Origin: Erinaceus europaeus
Taxonomy: Eukaryota; Chordata; Mammalia; Eulipotyphla; Erinaceidae
Assembly (NCBI RefSeq): GCF_950295315.1
Contig: NC_080181.1
Coordinates: 5,210,726 to 5,274,725 of the forward strand
Length of the DNA stretch: 64,000 nucleotides
Direction of reading: 5' to 3'
This document shows, one piece after another, positions 23,416 through 35,640 of this stretch; position 1 is the first letter of the stretch; each line of letters starts with the position of its first letter. Position numbers and translations under genes: made by a program. The notes below the pieces were generated by a model, which was not told the DNA's origin, ran no database searches, and saw nothing but the letters and a program-made list of their open reading frames with translations.

Positions 23416-25009
23416 GGGGAGGAAAAGAGTCTGAAGGACACAATGTCACCAGAGCTTTTGCTTCTCAGATAACTGGGAGCATAGACTCTGTGAAATCTAA
23501 AAGTTGAAAAAAATATATCTAGATGATCATTTTGGCTCCTCTGAGAACAGAACCAGGCATCTGTCTGTTGAGGCAGGGGTGAAAGCAACAAGGAGGCCCT
23601 GAGGTCAAACCCAGCGTTCTTGGGCCTCCTAGTCTGAAGCCGCTTCTCATGGCCCACCTGCCACAGAGCGTCACCTATCAGTGCTGACTGCTGTGCTAAG
23701 GCAGTGCACTGGGATGTTGATTAACGTCAGAGTTTCTCGAACACAGTAGAAGCTATCTATCCAAGTGAGAGCTGCCTGCTCATCAGTGTTCTGGCCACCA
23801 GACTGCCCAGGATTGCCAACCACACCCTATGGTTTCAGAACAGAGTGGGGCTGGCCTGGAACAAAGACTTCGTCCAGGCACAGGGACAAAACCTACCCGG
23901 ATTCAACAGTATGCAACACAGATGTAACCTACAAGTCATGGTGGTTAGGCCTCAATTTAAGAGCACAGTCTTGAAAGCACATTGAACTACTCAGAACGAG
24001 GACAAAACAGGATGTGGTGTCATGGTGATGGATAGGGGAAGGGGTTTCATTCTGAATGAAGTCAGGGAGCCAGGTCACACCCCGCGATGGCCCACCATAG
24101 GAGGGGGACCTGGGATGCAGCCCCTTGCTTTCTTTTGGTGCACTGAACTAGCGCTCATCAGGAGTTTAGGTTTTAAAAATGTTCTAGGGACTAATAATTT
24201 TTAAATTTATGACTCATTTTTTCTACTTAGAGTGGAAATCTTACTTGTTTAAAATGAACCTACCCTTCAACTCAACAAGACATATTAGTTGTAGAAAGAT
24301 GTGTTGCCTAAAATGGAGAAATGCTGAAAATGTTTACATTTTATGCTTGTGTAAGCTATTAGGTGCATTGTACAGAATGGCAAACAAAATATCTTGAGAG
24401 TAAAAGAATGATAGTTATTTGACAGGACAATATCGAGAAGATAAATTACTGATTCCATTATTTCAGATGTGTTTTTGGGCAAACCAACTATTCTTTTTAG
24501 TGGTTCCAAGTTGCTACTTGAAATATTTATATATTTATCAACTTGGATTTAATACTAAATTTAGAATTAAGTCCAAGTTAATAAATTTCTTTTTAAGCCT
24601 CTCTTTTCATAGAGATGTATGAAAAGTATAAATGTTCAAACAAAGAAATATTACTTTCCTAAAGTGGGCCTTTCCCTCACATTCAGAGTACCAGGAAGAT
24701 GATTAAGTTCAGCTAACCAAATGTGCTCATTTGAAGTCAGCTGTCTCTTTCTCACAATGCAAATGCAATAGCTATCCCACTTGTTGGAAATTTGAAAACA
24801 AGGCACCCTTTTTGAGAAGATGTTGTTTTTCTTAAGTTTCTTGACTTGACAGTAGTGCTGGCCATCTCAAAACACATTTCAGCAAAACACAGATAGAAAT
24901 AAAGAGGAAATAGAAAGTAAGGGAATTTAGACTTACTTAATATTAAGCTTAATTTAATATTGTACTAAAGTTTTATAAGGGAAGTTAACTAAAATGGCAC
25001 CTTTTCTAG
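23416..25009. other. SINE-free AT-rich sequence, no gene recognised
   Basis: About 1.6 kb, AT-rich toward the right. No supported element. Confidence 0.4.
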
Positions 25010-25232
25010 TTTTTTTTCCCCCATCAGGATTATGAATCCAGAATCCACCCCTCCTTGTAGCCATTTTTCCCTTTTTTTTTTCTTTCTATTTTATTTGCTA
25101 GGACAAAGAAGTTGAGAGAGAAGGGAAAGAGTTAAGAAAAGGGAAGGGGAGAGAAAGAGACACCTACAGACCTGCTTCACTGCTCATGAAGCTTCCCCCT
25201 GCATGTGGGGAGCAGGGGTTTGAACCCCAGCT
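25010..25232 (-). mobile_element. Class B-like SINE, minus strand, shortened
   Basis: The reversed right end 'catcaggattatgaatcc', the purine-rich middle and 'cacctacagacctgcttcac' run to 'gggtttgaaccccagc'. The reversed head beyond the B box is missing. Confidence 0.65.
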
Positions 25233-25244
25233 TCTCTTTTTTCT

Positions 25245-25375
25245 TTTTCAAAATTTGTTACTAATGATTTAATGATGATTAACAAGATTGTAAGATAACG
25301 GTTTAGTTTCATACAGTTGTCACCACCAGAGTTCCCTATCCCATATCCTCTATCTGAAACTTCTCTATTCTTTAT
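25245..25375 (-). mobile_element. L1 3' UTR fragment, antisense
   Basis: It holds 'gattaacaagattgtaag', 'gttgtcaccaccagagttcc' and 'ctatcccatatcctct'. The order matches the copies near 48,930 and 62,350. Confidence 0.6.
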
Positions 25376-25854
25376 TATTTTTTTTCATAGGACACATTTT
25401 TTGAATAGTATATATATTTTCTTTTCTGGGGGGGGGGGGTCAATGGTTCAGAGCACAGTTGTCTACACTTGGGAGGTATTTCCCAGGACCTTATGATGGG
25501 TTTCTGCAAAATACTCTCGCCCCCAGTCTAGGGCCCCAGAGACCCCTGATCCTCCTCTTCTGCTCTTCCCCAAAGTCCTTTGCTTTGGTGTCCCCTATAC
25601 AAGGTTCACTCTGTGTGTTCTCTTTCTGCCTCAGTCTCAGGCCGACCAGCACTCACTCTTCTCTAGCATGAACCTTGTTTCTTGAACATGGTAAAGTGGT
25701 TGCTCGACTCGCTGCGCCACCCTCACCCTGTTTTCTTGTTTGTTTTGGTTGTTTGTTTTCAGCCTTTGATTATTTGGAACAGCAATATTAGTTTAAAGAG
25801 GTTTCACTGTATGGCATGTTTTATTAATAAGATCCAATAATTGAGTAAAAAAAA
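25376..25854. other. Unclassified, with a G run
   Basis: A run of 12 G lies at about 25,428-25,439. The downstream 'tttgctttggtgtcccc' weakly recalls antisense L1 3' UTR variants. Not resolved. Confidence 0.35.
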
Positions 25855-26158
25855 AAGGCAATACTGGGCTTTTCAGCACAAAGTAAATGAACTGGAGGTT
25901 ATTATGTTTAGTGAAGAAAGCAAGTGAAAGTCAATTACCAGATTGTTTCATTTATAGTGGAATACAGAGGATTGAAACACATGAACGTGTTAGAATTTAA
26001 AAAAAAACTATCTTTAAGCCCTTGGTAACTATGGTAGTTATCAATGGGGGGGGGGTCTGTGGGAGGGGGCACAGAACTTAGGTGGTGGGTGTAGTGAGGT
26101 CATACACACCTATTTTTTATGATCCTGTAAATCACTATTAAATCACTAATTAAAAAAT
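25855..26158 (+). mobile_element. L1 3' end, sense
   Basis: The blocks 'aaatgaactggaggttatta', 'gttagtttcattata'-like sequence and 'gaacttaggtggtgggtg' follow the order of L1 ORF2 end and 3' UTR. It ends 'ttaaatcactaattaaaa'. Confidence 0.55.
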
Positions 26159-28914
26159 AATCAGATCATTACCCTTTTGTGTAAAAAGATAACAAAATAT
26201 GATATTTAATTCATTCTCTTGAAGATAGTTTGTCTTTTGATAAAGTTTTCCATCTATTTTTATTTGTAATAAGTACTTTCTGAATTTCTGTGAGTGGTGC
26301 TCTGCTAGGCATGTCCAGGCATTTATGAAAATCACTTGACATACCATTGATATCAAGATACATACCTAGAGAAGAAATAAGGTTAACATAAGAAATTCCA
26401 TGAAAAATACTAAAAATCGTACTGTAGATTCAGTAATTAATATACAAAGCAAAGAAAGAGAGCTACTAATGTGGGATGCTTTGACTAAAGAGAAGTTCCT
26501 TGAGATTTTTACTTAAATCACTGATTTTTTTCTATATCAGCTCTACTCTTTGTATACATGCAAATAATATATGAAACCCACTTTAAGTTAAACTTATCTT
26601 CAGCACGAAAGCTACTCCACCTTGGTCAAAGGTCATCCCACAGCAGAGAGCAGCTCTTTGGTTCTGCGAGTCATCTTATGACTATGCCACAACGTTTCAG
26701 GAATCTCTGACTTGGGAAACTGCAGATGCTTCTCCAGCTGTTGCCTTTCTGATTTATCAATTCGAACACCAAGGTGACAGAGCAGTTCCGTTCTTAAGCA
26801 TCCATTCTGCCTTAGTGGACTCTTACTTTTGATTGGCTGCTGGCAAAAGCACTGAAAGAAGATTCTGGAAAAGAAGCTTGTAGGCTTTCTGAGGTACCAG
26901 ACTTGACTGGCTCACCTCACACCTGTACCTGCACCTACACCTGCACTACTGCTCTTACTCCACCTCCCTTCTCTCCTGCCTTCCCCCATCCCTCTCCTCT
27001 CATTCCTTTCTTTCAAATCAAATACATGGCTGAGCATTTTCAGAAACTTGGCTTTTGCGACTGGAAAGGCAACAAAAATGTCTTGTAAAAACACTAGGCT
27101 TGAAAGTCACATGTAGACTTTGATTGAGATTCTGTCATTTACTACTTGTGACTCTGACCTAATCTCCCTGCTTCCTTGCATTTAAAATGGAAAAAAAAAT
27201 ATTGAGGCTTGATGTGCATATTACGTGATAAAACACTCTTACAATGTCAAAATCTTAGGTAAATTAAGGAATTATTATAAAGTTATATGCTTTGAAAACC
27301 CTAAACTGCTATGTTATTTTTAGGGGTGCACATTTGTCTAGAAAAATGTCTAGAGTTTTCACTCCTAAAGTTTGAATTTATTTTTAATAAAGGCTTGGGG
27401 AAGAAATGTATTTTAAGATTAGTAACTAAACTTAATTTTTAAGCAATGTTGTCTAGAAACGGTGGCCTATCCAGTTACTACCATATTAAGAGTAGCTTCT
27501 TTGGCCAATTCAGAATAAAGATCAGGCCTTTGAAGAAATAAAGCAGAAACAGGGGAATATTGCTAGAAGACAGGGAAGGTTGTAAATATGAGAAACAGGG
27601 AAGTGAAACCAAAGAGTAAAGTCTGAGCACCATAAGATGACTCCAGGGGAGGGAAGGAAGCGTCCCAAAGACTCAGTCTTTGGTGGATCTCTACCTCTCC
27701 CAGTCTGGCTGTAACTTCCTGCCCACTTCTCTGTCTCCTTAACTAAAACTTAAACTCTTTGTTGCCACACTTTTATTTTGGGGCCTTGTGTTATTATTTA
27801 TAATTGGTGAGGAACAACTGAGTGCATCAGTGAAAACTCCACTTGGGTTACCTGAGACCTGTCCTTCCATGCATCTGTCACCTTCCAGCCTTAACGCACT
27901 TGCTGAGTAAGTGGGGTGGAGGCTCCAGTCAAGATGAGAGGGGCGGTAAGGAGGCCCTGTATACATTTGACATTTCCAAACATCAAAATAGAATTTATAT
28001 TTTATTAAAATGGCTAATATAGAACACACTGAGAAATCATGATTACTCATTCAGAACTGAAACTTGGGCACACAAGAATCATTTTTTCCCCAACAAACCG
28101 AGTGTGTTCATGAATGTACTTTGGACAGACTGAGAAACTGGCAGTTTTCCTTACTGGTCAACAGTTTCCTAGACTCTGTCAGGGCTTCTGGAAGCCTCTA
28201 ATCTCCTATGGCCAAGGTTTGGTGATTTCACAGGTGACTGGGTTGTGCGCATTGCATTTTGTACACTTGGTAGATGGAAGTTGATTGTGTGACTTTGCAG
28301 TACATCTCTTTGGATGGTTATTTGTTAAGTGTGGCTATCAGCCACTCACAGTGAAATTTGTTTCCAGTGATTATGATAGATGGGAGAAATGTCTGCAGCT
28401 TGGGCAAATGCCAATAATGTCTTTTCTGAGGACAGCAATGAATGGCTCTGGCCCGGAGTCAGCCCTGTCCATATGCCTGGGGAAAAAAAGCTAGAACAAA
28501 TCATGATAAAATCAACTTGAAAATGTTTCTAAAAGAACATGACTCCATGTAGAAAAAAGCCTGGAAAATTAATCTCTTCTGCCTGCCAGAGTCCAGAAAG
28601 AAATGAGTATGGTAAATTAAAAAAATATGCTGGCATTCGACTTTATAAGAATTTCGGTCCTTCCTGTGTGTAACCACCAAGGCATCAGAAAAACATGGGA
28701 GGTGAGCTAGGAAGCCAGCAGTGTGTCCTCCCACACAGAGGTCCAGCAGAGTCTTATGAACTCAGCTGAAACCACATGTGGAACTTCTTTCTTTTTCTCT
28801 CTCTGGCTAAATGTAAGTTGGTCCAAAAAGAGGGGAATCACTCATGTGAGGCCCTGACTCTGAAAAAAAAAAAGATAGAAAGAAAAAAGGAAAGGAAGAA
28901 GACAGAAAGGAAAG
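26159..28914. other. SINE-free unique sequence, no gene recognised
   Basis: About 2.75 kb with no hedgehog SINE. Composition is AT-rich. Short open frames of up to about 103 codons carry no recognisable domain. Confidence 0.45.
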
Positions 28915-29053
28915 GGTTGCTATTCAACCACTAAAAAGAAGGGGGAAGGAGTCCTATTTTAGCAACCTCTTGGTCTGAGTGATGGAGAGTTGCTTGCATA
29001 CTGTGTAGTCAACAAGTCTGTACTGTATACTTAAAATGTCATTAAGAAGGTCT
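28915..29053 (+). mobile_element. Degenerate L1-like 3' end, sense
   Basis: It starts 'ttgctattcaaccactaaaa' and ends 'ctgtatacttaaaatgtcat', which recalls old L1 3' ends. Weakly supported. Confidence 0.4.
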
Positions 29054-29689
29054 CTTTCACACTAGAGGAAAAATGCTAAGCCCCTCTCTTACACACCTTT
29101 GCTCTAGCTCTGGTATGACCTGAATGTAACCCTCAGCTCAAACTTTTACCACATGCATTTTGAAAGAACTCCTACATCATCATTCCTCATTTCTGAGATG
29201 ATCTTGCCTTTCTGCTAGTTTTGAACCTCTGTCCTCTGTATCAGAGCCATGTGTCAGAAATCCTGTTGCTATGTGCATCCCCCATGGCTGCTGGCTCATT
29301 CACATATACATTAACATATATAATATATACTAACATATATATCATATATATTAACAAATCATAATAAATATTTGAGTATTCTTTTTTCTTTACACCTGTA
29401 CATTCACACGAATGAGTAATTGCATATAGTAAACACTGACACAGATAAAGTCACAGCTGTCACAAGTCCTCCAGGTGTTTGTGCTCAGAGCAGTGTGTAT
29501 CCAGCCAGTAAAGCATTCATCTCTGTGCATCAAGATAGTGACAGGGAGTCATGAGTGTCAGCATTGTTAATTGCCCCCATTCAAAGGCTCAAGTCATAGT
29601 ATACATCTAGTTTCTAGTCACTTTTGTGAATTAAATGATAACATACTCCCACAATTCTATAGGGGCTGCTTTGTGAAGTAAACCAATTT
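29054..29689. other. No recognised gene; short ATATAT-rich stretch
   Basis: An AT-rich stretch near 29,304-29,355 with repeated 'taacatatata'-like units. Otherwise nothing is supported. Confidence 0.45.
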
Positions 29690-29800
29690 ATTAGTAATTT
29701 ATACCAAGGAATCTAGGCTTACAGAAGAGGTGCAGCCCATCCAAGATCACCCAGAGAGGAGCAGAGTCAAACCACATCCAGGGGTTGTAGAAATTATCTA
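29690..29800 (+). mobile_element. Possible MIR fragment, sense
   Basis: The run 'ggcttacagaagaggtg' followed by 'ccaagatcacccagagagg' and 'agcagagtcaaacc' resembles the MIR core, an ancient mammalian SINE. Confidence 0.4.
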
Positions 29801-29989
29801 TGCCCAGGCCTCCATGTAGACAAGGGGCACTGGAGCTGGGCCAAGGTGGTGGGGCCACCCTTTCCCACACAGGGACCCCTTGGAAAAATCTTTCCTCATC
29901 ACAGTCTTGAGACATCACATTTATAAAGTCAGGAAAAGGGAAGTCTGATTTTTTTTCCTGAGTACAAAGGTAAAAATTACAGCTGCAGG

Positions 29990-30169
29990 AAGCCAGGTCA
30001 TGGTACACCTGGTTGAGTGCACACATTACAGTGCTCAAGGACCCTGGTTCAAGTCCCTGGTCCCCACCTACAGGAAGGGAAGCTTCACAAATGGAGAAGC
30101 AGTGCTGCAGACTTCTCTTTCCCTTTCTATCTCCCCCTTCCATCTCAATTTCCCTGTCTTTATCCAAAA

Positions 30170-30204
<35 letters not shown>

Positions 30205-30208
30205 ATAC
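29990..30208 (+). mobile_element. Class A SINE, plus strand
   Basis: It holds the head 'ggtacacctggttgagtgc', B box 'ccctggttcaagtccctgg' and body 'ggagaagcagtgctgcag'. The tail is an AAAT array of about ten units. Its antisense strand carries much of a 173-codon open frame that I do not regard as a gene. Confidence 0.85.
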
Positions 30209-30981
30209 ACAACTTCAGGTAGGGAAATATTTCAGGAAAGTAACACTAAAAGTCTGTTTACTTAAAAAAAAAATCAAGTGAACAAATTCTGAGCATATCA
30301 ACACAAGCAGTACAACTCTTAACCCGGCTGGATTTCCCGCCCTAGATATATTCTCCTAACTCCTCATAGACTATAGCCTTAAACCTTATGAACTTTAACT
30401 CATCTAGAATGAATTCAAACACTTTAAAGCAACCCTCCATACACTGACAGTGGTAAATGAGTATGGTGTTTTATTGCATGGCCACGACTTAATTCTGATT
30501 CGGTCATTATTGGCCTGAGACCAACTTTAACTCAAACATTGTCTGAAACTAGGTCAAATGAGATTTGTTGTGCCTCTCCTTATCTGTTTCAGGCTTTGTG
30601 ACACATTGGTGTTAAAATCCAGGGAATAAATCTCAGTTTCCTTAGAATAACAGACACTGACTTTTGCATAATTTACAGTTTGTTCATTCAGAACATCATG
30701 GCACTGTCTTTGTGTTAGGCAGGTTAGGTAACCACTGATAACTTACAAACCAAAACCTGCTGCTAATACTCCAACTCGATAAATGTTTCCATACTCAGTA
30801 GTAAAGATACAGAACCAAGTTCATGTTGTAGAAATGGAAGAGTTTTGATGTATCTTTCAAGAAAAATCTTTAACAGCAAAGTGATGAATGCAATCTGTAC
30901 ATTTTCCAGTGGTTTTTCTAGGGGCAGGAAGTTGTCAGACTTAGGAATATGAGAGCAAAAAAATTAAATCAAGAACTAAAA
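30209..30981. other. No recognised feature
   Basis: About 770 AT-rich bases without supported elements. Confidence 0.4.
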
Positions 30982-31145
30982 CCAGGCCTGCAGGGTGGCA
31001 CAGTGGATAAAGCGAGGGACTCTCAAGCTTAAGTTCCCAAGTTCAGTCCTTGACATTGTATATGCCAGAGGGGTGCTATGGTTCTCTTTCTCCTCCTCTC
31101 TTTCTCACTCTCTCAATAAGAAAGAAGCAACTATTTTTTAAATCT
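30982..31145 (+). mobile_element. Class C SINE, plus strand
   Basis: The head 'cagggtggcacagtggataa', B-box-like 'aagttcagtccttgac', a CT-rich body and 'ctctcaataagaaa' indicate a tRNA-derived SINE. Confidence 0.65.
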
Positions 31146-31436
31146 TTACAATCAAGAACTAAAGCTACAATCCTAAAAGTTTTCGTGGTTTAATGTTTGC
31201 TGCTGCATCTTATTTAATAAAAGACTTTAATGATCAAAAATAAAACAAGACTCTGTATTGCTGAAGGTCACCTGAAGAACCAAATATATCAGGGTTTGAA
31301 TGCAGAGTCGCCTGCTCCACAGTGCAGGCTACCAGTGTGAGGAAAGGTGGTACTTGGTGCCAAGACAGGCATAGTCAGTGGCCTACGCAGCAGCCATGCT
31401 CCCCTGTCCTTCTTAAAAGATCCAAGGGGCGGGGAG

Positions 31437-31820
31437 AGGGAAGGTCAGGCAGTAGCACAGTGAGTTAAGTGCACATTGCAAAGTGCAAGGACCAGCACAA
31501 GGATCCCAGTTCGAGCCTCCAACTCCCCACCTACACCGGAGTCACTTCACAAGCAGTGACGTAGGTCTGCGGGTGTCTTTCTCTCCCCCTGTCTGTCTTC
31601 CCCTCCTCTCTCAATTTCTGCCTGTCCTATCCAACAACAACAGCAATAACAACAACAACAACAAGGGCAAAAATGGGGAAGATGGCCTCCAGGAGCAGTG
31701 GATTGGTAGTGCAGGCACCGAGCCCCAGCGAAAACCCTAGAGGAAAAAAAGAGAGAGAGAGAGAGAAGAAAAGAAAAGGAAGAGAAAAAGAAAAGAAAAG
31801 AAAAAAGAAAAGAAAAGAAA
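31437..31820 (+). mobile_element. Class B SINE, plus strand, with purine-rich tail
   Basis: It runs from the head 'gtcaggcagtagcacagtg' through 'cagttcgagcctcc', a CT-rich body, a CAA-rich stretch and 'gcaggcaccgagcccc'. An extended GAGA/AAAAG tail lies at 31,740-31,820. Confidence 0.85.
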
Positions 31821-32120
31821 CACATCATACTATTTATTATGGGATCAGATCTTTCTCAAGGTGATCGTATATTTTTCTTCCCCTTTGTGCTTCTCCTGTC
31901 TGTGTCTTCACATCACTAATTAATATCTTCCCATTCCAGCCTGAAGAACTCCTTTCTGCCACGGCTCTGCGGCCCTGACTGAGGCCTGTCTGCTCATGTC
32001 TGGCTGCAAGGGGCCGCCAGACATGCCCCAGGCTGCAGCAGGTGGTGGTGCAGGATCCCACAGCTCTCACAGAGGTACTTTTGTTTGATTTTGAATGAGT
32101 GGTAGCTTCACTGTTAAAAA
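31821..32120. other. No recognised feature
   Basis: About 300 bases of unique sequence between two same-strand SINEs. Confidence 0.4.
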
Positions 32121-32132
32121 GGGGACAGAAGG

Positions 32133-32491
32133 GGGGTCGGGCGGTGGCGCAGTGGGTTAAGCGCACATGGCGCAAAGCGCAGGGACCGGCGTAAGGATCC
32201 CGGTTCGAGCCCCCGGATCCCCACCTGCAGGGGAGTCGCTTCACGGGTGGTGAAGCAGGTCTGCAGGTGTCTATCTTTCTCTCCCCCTCTCTCTCTGTCT
32301 TCCCCTCCTCTCTCCATTTCTCTCTGTCCTATCCAACAACAAAGCAACGTCAACAATGACAATAATAACACAATGAGGCTGCAACAACTAGGGCAACAAA
32401 AAGGGGGGAAAATGGCCTCCAGGAGCGGTGGATTCATGGTGCAGGCACCGAGCCCAGCAATAACCCTGGAGGGGGAAAAAAAAAAAGAGGG
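32133..32491 (+). mobile_element. Near-intact class B SINE with perfect target-site duplication
   Basis: The head 'gtcgggcggtggcgcagtgg' contains an A-box-like TGGCGCAGTGG. The B box 'cggttcgagcccccgg' keeps the GTTCGAGCC core. The CT-rich body, CAA-rich middle, 'gcaggcaccgagcccagc' and an A tail follow. Identical 12-bp repeats 'ggggacagaagg' lie at 32,121-32,132 and 32,492-32,503. Many CpGs are retained. It appears young. Confidence 0.92.
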
Positions 32492-32503
32492 GGGGACAGA
32501 AGG

Positions 32504-33731
32504 AGGGATGTCTTACAGCACCATGATGCTGATGCCACCCCCTCCAGGAGTGTGCTGTTTACTTTCCACATATTCTCAGATAGCTGTCTGGTGGTTGATC
32601 TTTCTGGCGGGATGAGCCAGGGGTCTCTTACATTACATGACTTTGTTTCTGACTGTTTTAAACACAAGTGTGGAGGGCTTAAGGATGCTAAAAAGAAAGC
32701 TGTACAAGGAGTAGCTGGGGTGGCGCCTCTGAACAAGCGAACCTGAGTTGGCATCACTGTTTGGGACTGGAGAGCCTGGTAATATAAATGTCAGTGAAAC
32801 TGAGGTGTGCTACCCAGAGGAGCCAGGGCCCTGTCCTCAGTGTGTTCCAGATAGCACCTGCCTGAGAATTCAGGTTTCTAGCTGGCCTTGGCAGACTCAT
32901 TTGTGTAAGCAGAGTTCACACTTCCCCAACACTAACATCTAAAGGGACTAGAAACTAGTTAGTCAAGTTTCAACTCCCTTTTCTCTTACAAAGTCTCAGT
33001 CGAGGATAAATACAGAGGCATGAGACAGACTGATGCAAGTATTTGCTTTGATTTGGGGGAACAAACCAGATTAGGCACCGTCTGTCTTCACATTTCCGGT
33101 CAACCTTTCTGAAATTCGAATCACAGTCTTGCCCTGAGAGCCCTAGTGAGTTAGGTCAACATAGAAGAAAGACAACCTTGAAACCTGAATCTCAATATGG
33201 CCTGAGCATTCATCTGAGTTGTCACTCAGAAGTTAGCAGGAAAAGAGGTGGACAAGTGGGGGGGGGGGGGAAGGTAGAGGGAGGCAGAGAATGAGCTTTG
33301 CATGCTCAGTGGTCAGATAAGCCTCTTTCCCTTCCTCAGTTAAGTACAGAAAAGTCCCAGAAGTATTCCCCTGCTGGAAAACTGCAGTAGGCAGCATGAA
33401 GATATGAAAGTAATTGCCTCTACCTACCCCTGGCTTCCACCACACTGTTTCCTAGGCTCTGTAGTTTGAGCCATGTTGCTGTATCTCCCTAAAAGTGTTT
33501 TCCCTCCTTTTTTTCTGGAGCATCCATGCCTTAAGTGCCCTGTGATCCCTCACATCAAGTCCTCCCTTCACACATGTCTATTCAGACATTTCCTGAGATC
33601 TCTGCTGTCACACTGCTGCTGTTTACAGCTGTGTCCTCTCTGGACTGTACTCCTTATGACTTTGCTGGGTTCCCTCATTTGTAAAATTTAATAAAGTTTA
33701 TGCAGGTAAATGTAACACCAAAATCACAGGC
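32504..33731. other. No recognised feature
   Basis: About 1.2 kb of unique sequence with a G run near 33,258-33,270. A 107-codon antisense open frame at 32,434-32,757 overlaps the SINE tail and has no recognised domain. Confidence 0.4.
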
Positions 33732-33750
33732 ATTAAAAGTAAACATAAGT

Positions 33751-34016
33751 GGGAGTCAGGTGGTAGCACAGCAGGTTAAGCGCACCTGGCGCAAAGTGCA
33801 AGGTCGGCATAAGGATCCCGGTTCGAGCCCCCAGCTCCCCACCTGCAGGGGCATCGCTTCACAGGCGATGAAGCAGGTCTGCAGGTGTCTATCTTTCTCT
33901 CCCCCTCTCTGTCTTCCCCTCCTCTCTCCATTTCTCTCAGTTCTATCCAATAACAACGACATCATTAATAACTACAACAATGAAACAACAAGGGCAATAA
34001 AAGGGAATAAATAAAT
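33751..34016 (+). mobile_element. Class B SINE, plus strand, with target-site duplication
   Basis: The head 'gtcaggtggtagcacagcag' and B box 'cggttcgagcccccag' are well preserved. The right end is the shorter 'gggcaataaaagggaataaa' type. Flanks at 33,732-33,750 and 34,017-34,036 match with one insertion and one substitution. Confidence 0.88.
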
Positions 34017-34079
34017 ATTAAAAGGTAAACATGAGTAAGTATAACCATATTAAATATATATACATATGTATATATATTG

Positions 34080-34990
34080 CAAGCCTACATATTTTCTGAT
34101 TTCAGAAAAACTTTTGTGACCTTTGTCCTGTTTTCTTAAAGAAATTTGATGTGATCTTTATAGGGACTGGGTTAAGTTTGTATAAGGCTCTGGGTAAAAT
34201 AGATTTTTTAAAATATTTATTTATTTGATATAAACAGCCAGAAATTGAGAGGAAGGGGGAGATAGAGAGAAGGAGACAGAGAAACATCTGCAGCAATGCT
34301 TCACTACTTGTGAAGCTTTCCCCCTGCAGGTGGGGACCAGGGGCTCAAACCCGGGTCCTTGTGCACTGTAACATGTGTGCTCAACCAGGTGCCCCACCAC
34401 CCGGCCCACAATAGTTATTTTGATGTTAATTCTTCCAATACATGAACAAGACCTATCTTTCCATCTCTGCATTTGTTTTCTGTTTTCTTGAGTGGTGACT
34501 CATAGTTTTCTGTATACAAGTCTTCCCACTTTCTTTGCTAGGATTATTACTAGGCATTTGATTGTTTTTGCTGCTATACTATATGAGGTCAATTTCTGAT
34601 CTTTTCCTTCTTCTAACTTAGTGTTTACATGGGGGATGCTATTGACTGTGTATTCATCTTTTAACCTAAAACTATACTATATTGCTTAGTAATCTCCAGG
34701 ACTTTCCTGCTGGAATCTTTTGAATTTCTAGGTGCATTATCATCTGTAAGTAGTGACCATTTATCTCTTCTCTTTTAACCTGTGTCCTTTTTATTCCTTT
34801 ATCTTGACAAATTACAATGGCTAGAAATTCAAGGACTATTTTTAATAGTAATATTATCCCTCATCTAAATGGGAAAGCATTTAGTCTCTTTCCATTGAGT
34901 ATAATGCTGGTGGGAGGTCTGCTGTATATATACTTTTCTAGATACCTGTCATGGGGAGAGGAGAAATTGTATTAGTGTGTCAGCAGCTGT
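34080..34990 (-). mobile_element. Ancient L1 ORF2 fragment, antisense, split by a SINE
   Basis: The antisense blocks 'ggctctgggtaaaatag', 'attcttccaatacatgaac', 'ctaggattattactaggc', 'atttctaggtgcattatcat' and 'tccattgagtataatgctgg' follow the order of L1 ORF2. It is heavily mutated. Confidence 0.6.
34203..34407 (-). mobile_element. Class A SINE, minus strand, inside the L1
   Basis: The reversed tail 'aaatatttatttatttg', 'agccagaaattgagagg', 'gtgaagctttccccctgcag', reversed B box 'ggctcaaacccgggtcc' and head 'ccaccacccggccc' are complete. Confidence 0.88.
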
Positions 34991-35094
34991 ACTGTAATCC
35001 ACTAACCCCCACCCCCATGAAGTAAAAAAAATGCTGGATCATATGATAGATTTTTTTTAATATTTCTAGAAGCTTGAGATGACTGCTTTTTATG

Positions 35095-35177
35095 GTATAG
35101 GAACTATCAAATCTGATGGGTGTGCTGTGGAACTGTACACCTGTAATCTTATAATCCTATAAACCACTGATTAAAAC
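35095..35177 (+). mobile_element. L1-like 3' end, sense
   Basis: The blocks 'gggtgtgctgtggaactgta', 'cctgtaatcttataatcc' and 'accactgattaaaac' resemble the L1 3' ends near 26,140 and 45,150. Confidence 0.4.
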
Positions 35178-35189
35178 AAATAGAAGGAA

Positions 35190-35400
35190 GGGGCCAGGCA
35201 GTGGCTTACCTGGTCTAATGCACACATTACATTCTGCAAGGACCCAGATTCAAGCCCTTCGTCCCCACCTGCAGGGGGAAAGCTTCATGAGTGGTGAAGC
35301 AGGGCTGCAAGTGTCTCTGTCTCTTTCCCTCTCTATCTTCCCCACCCCTCTCACCCTCTCAATTTCTCTGTCTCTTTCTATGCAATTAAACATTTTTAAA
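35190..35400 (+). mobile_element. Class A SINE, first arm of an inverted pair
   Basis: The head 'ggccaggcagtggcttacc', B box 'cagattcaagcccttcg' and body 'ggtgaagcagggctgcaag' are present. The outer 12-bp duplication 'aaatagaaggaa' lies at 35,178-35,189 and 35,651-35,662, so it encloses this SINE and the one that follows. Confidence 0.85.
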
Positions 35401-35640
35401 ATTTTTTTATTGTCTTTGTTTATTTATTGGATAGAGGCAGCCAGGAATTGAGAGGGAAGGGGGTGATAGAGAGGGAGAGAGATAGAGAGACACCTGTGGC
35501 ACTACTTTACCACTTGCAAAGCTTTCCCCCTGTAGGTAGGGACTGGGGGCTTGAACCCAGGTCCTTGCACATTATAACATGTGTGCTCAACCAGGTGTGC
35601 CACCACCTGGCCCCCTAATTTTTTTTTGAAAAGTTCAAAT
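35401..35640 (-). mobile_element. Class A SINE, second (inverted) arm, nested in the first SINE's tail
   Basis: It holds the reversed body 'cagccaggaattgagaggg', 'caaagctttccccctgtagg', reversed B box 'gcttgaacccaggtcc' and head 'gtgccaccacctggcccc'. It sits in the AT-rich tail of the preceding SINE, whose remainder continues to about 35,650. Confidence 0.85.

Noticed and set aside
29691..30212. 173-codon minus-strand frame
   Set aside because: Its N-terminal half is the antisense of a class A SINE and its tail, and the remainder overlaps a MIR-like fragment. No recognisable domain.
32133..32230. tRNA gene
   Set aside because: The A and B box-like motifs belong to a SINE head that continues into a SINE body. 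No cloverleaf with anticodon arm could be supported.
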